A stretch of DNA of 8,529 bases from Desulfobacterales bacterium (lineage in GTDB: Bacteria > Desulfobacterota > Desulfobacteria > Desulfobacterales > C00003060). The notes beneath the pieces are model-generated. The model saw only the letters and a program-made list of their open reading frames with translations, made no database searches and had not been told where the DNA came from. The number at the start of each line of letters is the position of its first letter. The stretch's first letter is position 1. The position numbers and the translations under genes are program-made. Positions 5,840 through 8,529 of this stretch are shown one piece after another. Where the stretch lies: positions 1-8,529 of the forward strand of contig JAUWMM010000055.1 of NCBI GenBank assembly GCA_030613145.1, in the 5' to 3' direction.

Positions 5840-5855
5840 TGGCACATCCCTTGCT
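5840..5855 (+). promoter_or_regulatory. Sigma-54 (RpoN) -24/-12 promoter, perfect consensus
   Basis: TGGCAC (5840-5845), five bases, TTGCT (5851-5855). This matches the RpoN consensus TGGCAC-N5-TTGCW at every defined position, with the invariant GG and GC correctly spaced. Transcription would start near 5866-5868 and run toward the CBS-DUF47 genes, through about 390 bases of leader. Sigma-54 promoters need an ATP-dependent enhancer-binding activator; none is encoded in this window. A chance match is possible in a single intergenic region but unlikely at full consensus. Confidence 0.65.
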
Positions 5856-5996
5856 CCTGTCCATTGTAAATCAGTCAGATGTTAGAAGGAACAACCGGCT
5901 TGTGCGCCACGTAGCTCGTGAGTCGTTAGTAAGGAGCCAATGCCATTAAGTGGGAAGGCAACATGATGGATATTGTTTTTTGCCAATCTTTAATTC

Positions 5997-6025
5997 TTGA
6001 CCCAGGAGGACAACTGCAGTATGTT
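5997..6025 (+). promoter_or_regulatory. Possible sigma-70 promoter
   Basis: TTGACC (5997-6002), 17-base spacer, TATGTT (6020-6025). Five of six and four of six matches to the -35 and -10 consensus with ideal spacing. It points toward the CBS gene, 230 bp downstream. Matches of this quality arise by chance, so confidence is low. Confidence 0.3.
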
Positions 6026-6080
6026 GTGGCTAATTTAATAATTGAATTCATGCTGTTAGGGAAAGGGTTCATGTGTTTAG

Positions 6081-6221
6081 AAGCCATTTCAAAACCCCAT
6101 CTAGCGCCCGATGGCTGTGTTGAGGGCCTCTTCAAAATGCTCACATACTCCCGTGTATGCTGCGTTTTATCATCGGCCCTCGCCTTGCCCTCGAACGCGA
6201 TCTGAGGTTTTGAAATGGCTT
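6081..6221. repeat. 141-bp element with perfect 16-bp terminal inverted repeats (MITE/REP-like)
   Basis: AAGCCATTTCAAAACC (6081-6096) is the exact reverse complement of 6206-6221. Inside are nested complementary pairs: CCGATG/CATCGG (6108-6113, 6171-6176), GAGGGCC/GGCCCTC (6122-6128, 6175-6181) and a central hairpin CATAC/GTATG (6144-6148, 6155-6159) flanked by AAAATGC and GCGTTTT. No transposase is inside, and no clear target-site duplication flanks it. It ends 33 bp before the CBS start codon, so it lies in the leader of that transcript. The layered inverted repeats resemble dispersed non-autonomous elements rather than an operator. Confidence 0.75.
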
Positions 6222-6254
6222 ATAGAATCAAAAACCAATAATAGGGGGCTTAGA

Positions 6255-6659
6255 ATGAAATTGGAAGAATTTATGACTACCAAAATAGAGTTTATTGACG
6301 CTGACAGATCAGTATATGACGCAATAGAGAAAATGGTGGATAGACGAATTCGCTCTTTAGTTGTCAGATTTCCCGGAAAAGAAACTGAGCACGGCGTTAT
6401 AACCGCAAGAGATATTGTTTTTAGGGCTCTGGCTAAAAAAATTAATCCTAAAAGCATCAAAATCTCGGAGATTGCCTCAAAGCCACTGGTTTGCGTGGAC
6501 TCAAGTATGACGCTCGATGACGTTACAAGGATCATGGAGGAGCATAATGTTGCAAGGATTATTGTATGTGAACAAGAAAAAATTATCGGTGTTATTTCTC
6601 TATTAGATCTCATGGCGGCCACACTCATAATAAGGGCAAGAGGGGATTATGTTACTTAA
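6255..6659 (+). CDS. Two-CBS-domain protein (regulatory), first gene of phosphate module
   Basis: A 134-residue protein made only of a CBS pair (Bateman module), which usually binds AMP, ATP or similar adenine ligands and regulates a partner protein. CBS1 is about residues 1-62, with the strand-helix motif GVITARDIV (47-55). CBS2 is about 70-128, with GVISLLDL (112-119). The Thr/Ser and Asp of each motif, which contact ribose and phosphate in relatives, are present. The start at 6255 is supported by AGGGGG (6243-6247) and gives the N terminus typical of stand-alone CBS proteins. The frame is open 48 codons upstream, but that part is the repeat element. The stop overlaps the DUF47 gene by 11 bp. 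The likely role is sensing energy or nucleotide state for the DUF47-Pit transporter, which is inference from gene order. Confidence 0.88.
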   Translation: MKLEEFMTTKIEFIDADRSVYDAIEKMVDRRIRSLVVRFPGKETEHGVITARDIVFRALAKKINPKSIKISEIASKPLVCVDSSMTLDDVTRIMEEHNVARIIVCEQEKIIGVISLLDLMAATLIIRARGDYVT

Positions 6660-7278
6660 AAAAATATTGTCGCAAGGCAAGAAAGAGCGGGAGGTCATAG
6701 AAAACATAAGGCGCCATATAAAACTCCTTTGCACTGCTTGTGGGGCTTTTAAGATCGCCATAGAAACAAACAATCGCGATCTTATGCTGAACGTTATTGA
6801 TCTTGAGCGTGAGGGCGATTCTATTAGAAGAGAAATCATCTCAAACATATACGAAGGTGCCTTTCTACCATATCTTCGGCCGGATCTGTGTAAATTTGTC
6901 GAAATTGTCGATGATGTTTTTGACTTACTCAAAGACACGGCATCCCACTACTTAGACGCCGAAATTCCTGATCAGATTCAGGGTGAATGCGTTAAAGTTG
7001 CATTACTGAACGTTGGAATTTGTGAAATGCTCTTGATAACGTTTGAAGCTATGTTGGAGGGTAAGGATCTGAGGGAAAAGACCCTTGCCATCAGAATTTA
7101 TGAAAAAAGAATCGACGATATTAAACTTGGTTTGATCAAAGAAGCTCGAGAAATACCAACTCGAAACTTTTGGGAAGGGAAGATCTTGTCTGATTTTATG
7201 TCAGGTCTTACAATGATCAGTGACATCATTGAAGATGCGAGTGACTACCTGCAGATGATAAATGTCAGTATGAGATAG
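6649..7278 (+). CDS. PhoU-like / DUF47 family Pit accessory protein
   Basis: A 209-residue, all-helical cytoplasmic protein of the DUF47/PhoU-like family (TIGR00153-type). Members are encoded beside Pit-family phosphate transporters and are thought to regulate them. Family features seen: an N terminus with KKILSQGKKEREVIENIRRH, LEREGDSIRREII (about 52-64) with the D/E-rich metal-binding pattern of PhoU domains, EIVDDVFDLLKDTA (about 85-98), a second repeat around YEKRIDDIK (about 151-159), and a C-terminal helix with SDIIEDASDYL (about 191-201). The usual family length is about 205-220. The ATG lies 11 bp inside the end of the CBS gene, with AGAGGGG (6639-6645) as ribosome binding site, so the two are coupled. 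The partner permease follows after 263 bp and a strong hairpin, not the usual tight spacing. Confidence 0.9.
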   Translation: MLLKKILSQGKKEREVIENIRRHIKLLCTACGAFKIAIETNNRDLMLNVIDLEREGDSIRREIISNIYEGAFLPYLRPDLCKFVEIVDDVFDLLKDTASHYLDAEIPDQIQGECVKVALLNVGICEMLLITFEAMLEGKDLREKTLAIRIYEKRIDDIKLGLIKEAREIPTRNFWEGKILSDFMSGLTMISDIIEDASDYLQMINVSMR

Positions 7279-7349
7279 TGTAAGCCTGTTATGTTAGTCC
7301 GTTAATTCTGAAATTCGTGTTGTTTAGTGGCAAAAAATCTTAAAAGATG

Positions 7350-7442
7350 ATCACGAAAGCACGAAAGATTGAAAGCACGAAATAAAAAAATATTCAGCTT
7401 TTCGTGTTTTCGTACTTTCGTGTTTTCGTGATAGTTTTTTTT
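7350..7442 (+). terminator. Long hairpin terminator built of CACGAAAG repeats
   Basis: Left arm 7350-7382 and right arm 7400-7432 pair over 33 positions: 28 Watson-Crick pairs, two G-U pairs and three mismatches, with a 17-base A/T-rich loop. Eight T follow (7435-7442), which makes a strong Rho-independent terminator for the CBS-DUF47 transcript. The left arm is itself repetitive, with CACGAAAG or a close variant three times. From memory, TTTCGTG-type palindromes like this are dispersed in several bacterial genomes, so it may be a repeat that serves as a terminator. Short frames across it are taken as spurious. Confidence 0.75.
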
Positions 7443-7471
7443 GTTCCGGTTTATCCGGGTTAGGGTTAAGC

Positions 7472-7495
7472 TTGACACGGTTTTCGAATCGAAAA
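7472..7495 (+). promoter_or_regulatory. TTGACA box overlapping palindrome upstream of pit, candidate operator
   Basis: TTGACA (7472-7477) is a perfect -35 hexamer, followed by a perfect 7-bp palindrome TTTTCGA-A-TCGAAAA (7481-7495) in what would be the spacer. No good -10 lies at 16-18 bases, so the promoter is incomplete. The arrangement suggests a repressor or activator site controlling pit independently of the upstream genes. It is 47 bp from the pit start. Confidence 0.3.
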
Positions 7496-7541
7496 AGGCG
7501 CTTCTTTTCATCGAATCTGGCAAATGTGAATGGTATAGATA

Positions 7542-8465
7542 ATGTGGAAGGTCTGGAGCGGTGTCTTCATGGGATGGAGCCTTGGTGCCAATGACGCTGC
7601 AAATATCTTCGGCACAGGGGTTACCACTGGAACTGTAAAGTACAAAACAGCTATCTGGGTGACAGCGGTCTTCGTGCTGATGGGCTCTGTCCTGGAGGGC
7701 TCCAAATGTATGGCAACTGTTAGCGAGCTCTCTCCCCTTCTCCCAATACATGCCTTTTACTGTGCGCTGGCGACTGCCATCACCATGTCCGCCCTCACCT
7801 ACTTTGCCATTCCTGCCTCCACCTCCCAGGGAATCATTGGAGCCATTATTGGGGCCGGGATTCTTTCGGGGTCAGCGGATTTTTATAGACTTTATAAAAT
7901 CGTTTTGTGTTGGGTATTGACTCCCATCAGTGGGATCATCGTGGGGTATTTCCTTCATCGGCTCTTAGGATACATCTTGGACAAAACGATTACCAGTATT
8001 ACATACAGAAACCTATTATATTCATTTGGAATCATGACTGCAGGTAGCTATGGAGCCTATTCACTCGGCTGCAACAATGTAGCCAACGTTACCGGAGTTT
8101 ACGTGGGTCCAGGAATCTTGTCCGCAGAAATGGCTTCCGTGATTGGGGGCTTGAGTATTGCTTGCGGCGTGCTAACGTATAGCGAAAAGGTCATGATGAC
8201 CGTGGGCAAAGGAATTGCTCCCTTAGACCCATTTTCCGCGCTTGTCACAGTTTTGGCTACAGCATTCACTCTCCACCTTTTTACTCAAATCGGTGTACCG
8301 GTCTCCTCTTCTCAGGCAGTCGTTGGTGCTGTGGTTGGTGTGGGAATAGTGGGGGATGTACGCACAGTGAGCCCAAAGATACTTGCTAAAATTGGAGCGG
8401 GCTGGATCTTGACACCAATATCAGCAGGCCTCCTGGCTTGGGCACTCATAAGGTGGACGACATAG
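7542..8465 (+). CDS. Pit-family inorganic phosphate permease (PF01384 type)
   Basis: A 307-residue inner-membrane transporter of the PiT family, importing phosphate (as metal-phosphate with H+ or Na+). It has the family's inverted two-repeat layout: signature GANDAAN at 15-21 and its counterpart GCNNVAN at 176-182; PASTSQGIIGAIIG (91-104) and PVSSSQAVVGAVVG (253-266) mark the second motif of each half. About ten hydrophobic helices are visible. The length fits the short bacterial and archaeal form, not the 490-residue E. coli PitA. The second repeat has Asn (N179) in place of the usual Asp. The ATG at 7542 is the only reasonable start, as a stop lies two codons upstream. I see no good Shine-Dalgarno sequence before it (AATGGTATAGATA), which is odd for this window. 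The protein ends inside a small stem-loop. Confidence 0.93.
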   Translation: MWKVWSGVFMGWSLGANDAANIFGTGVTTGTVKYKTAIWVTAVFVLMGSVLEGSKCMATVSELSPLLPIHAFYCALATAITMSALTYFAIPASTSQGIIGAIIGAGILSGSADFYRLYKIVLCWVLTPISGIIVGYFLHRLLGYILDKTITSITYRNLLYSFGIMTAGSYGAYSLGCNNVANVTGVYVGPGILSAEMASVIGGLSIACGVLTYSEKVMMTVGKGIAPLDPFSALVTVLATAFTLHLFTQIGVPVSSSQAVVGAVVGVGIVGDVRTVSPKILAKIGAGWILTPISAGLLAWALIRWTT

Positions 8466-8473
8466 TGTCCACC
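8452..8473 (+). terminator. Stem-loop at the pit stop codon, weak terminator
   Basis: GGTGGAC (8452-8458) and GTCCACC (8467-8473) form a perfect 7-bp stem with an 8-base loop that contains the TAG stop (8463-8465). A six-T run (8487-8492) follows, but 13 bases after the stem, too far for a canonical Rho-independent terminator. It may stabilise the mRNA end instead. Confidence 0.3.
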
Positions 8474-8529
8474 CAGAAATGAGATATTTTTTGCAAGGTC
8501 AAGGAAGACGAAGATTTTAACCGCAGGAA

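Larger units (their letters stand above)
5699..6254 (+). other. Intergenic leader region before the phosphate module
   Basis: About 556 bp without a credible gene. It holds a sigma-54 promoter (5840-5855), a possible sigma-70 promoter (5997-6025) and a 141-bp inverted-repeat element (6081-6221). About 70 bp before the sigma-54 site lies a small dyad CTTTG/CAAAG (5753-5757, 5766-5770) that could be an enhancer-binding site, though it is short. An 80-codon frame at 5963-6205 lacks a good ribosome binding site, and its second half is inside the repeat element, so I take it as spurious. Confidence 0.6.

Noticed and set aside
5963..6205. 80-codon ORF upstream of the CBS gene
   Set aside because: No Shine-Dalgarno, no recognisable family, and its second half lies in the inverted-repeat element.
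6111..6254. Upstream in-frame extension of the CBS protein (48 codons)
   Set aside because: It translates the repeat element; the ATG at 6255 has a ribosome site and gives the expected CBS N terminus.
6170..6628. 152-codon minus-strand ORF over the CBS gene
   Set aside because: Antisense to a well-supported CBS protein; no motif, no ribosome binding site recognised.
8505..8529. Window end (GATTTTAACCGCAGG) as the start of another dispersed repeat
   Set aside because: It resembles repeat starts I recall from other genomes, but only 25 bases are visible, too few to support a feature.

Overview
The window looks like chromosomal DNA from a mesophilic anaerobic Gram-negative bacterium. Desulfobacterota (sulfate-reducer or syntroph relatives) is my best guess. 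This is an inference from the gene content (a TauE/SafE transporter with an overlapping membrane partner, tandem UspA proteins, a short Pit transporter with a DUF47 accessory protein), the moderate GC, a textbook sigma-54 promoter and several palindromic extragenic repeats. No rRNA, tRNA, CRISPR array or complete insertion sequence is visible.

Layout. (1) 2-1782: the 3' part of a TauE/SafE (TSUP) anion permease, overlapping by 4 bp a two-TM membrane protein that is probably its partner. (2) 1926-2905: two tandem UspA-family universal stress proteins. (3) 2906-4362: a long gene-poor stretch, a Rho-independent terminator, the decayed 3' end of a NarX/DegS-type sensor kinase, and an intact NarL/FixJ response regulator whose ATG overlaps the kinase stop codon. 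The regulator appears to have lost its kinase. (4) 4363-4920: no credible gene, but a palindrome with perfect 28-bp arms nested between two diverged 39-bp direct repeats. (5) 4921-5698: a small STAS-like protein and an Hsp20 chaperone whose leader can fold over its ribosome binding site. (6) 5699-6254: leader DNA with a perfect -24/-12 sigma-54 promoter and a 141-bp element with 16-bp terminal inverted repeats. (7) 6255-8465: a two-CBS-domain protein, a PhoU-like/DUF47 protein overlapping it by 11 bp, a long hairpin terminator, then a Pit-family phosphate transporter.

Functional reading. The middle of the window is a stress and regulation cluster (Usp-Usp, response regulator, STAS, Hsp20). 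The right part is a phosphate-uptake module in which CBS and DUF47 proteins probably gate the Pit permease. The left part exports or imports a sulfur oxyanion or organosulfonate. All coding genes are on the + strand, but terminators and repeats divide them into at least four or five transcription units.

No clearly new large system is present. The most unusual points are the CBS-DUF47-Pit arrangement downstream of a sigma-54 promoter, the decayed kinase fused by overlap to an intact regulator, the possible RNA thermometer of hsp20, and three different structured repeat elements in three successive intergenic regions.
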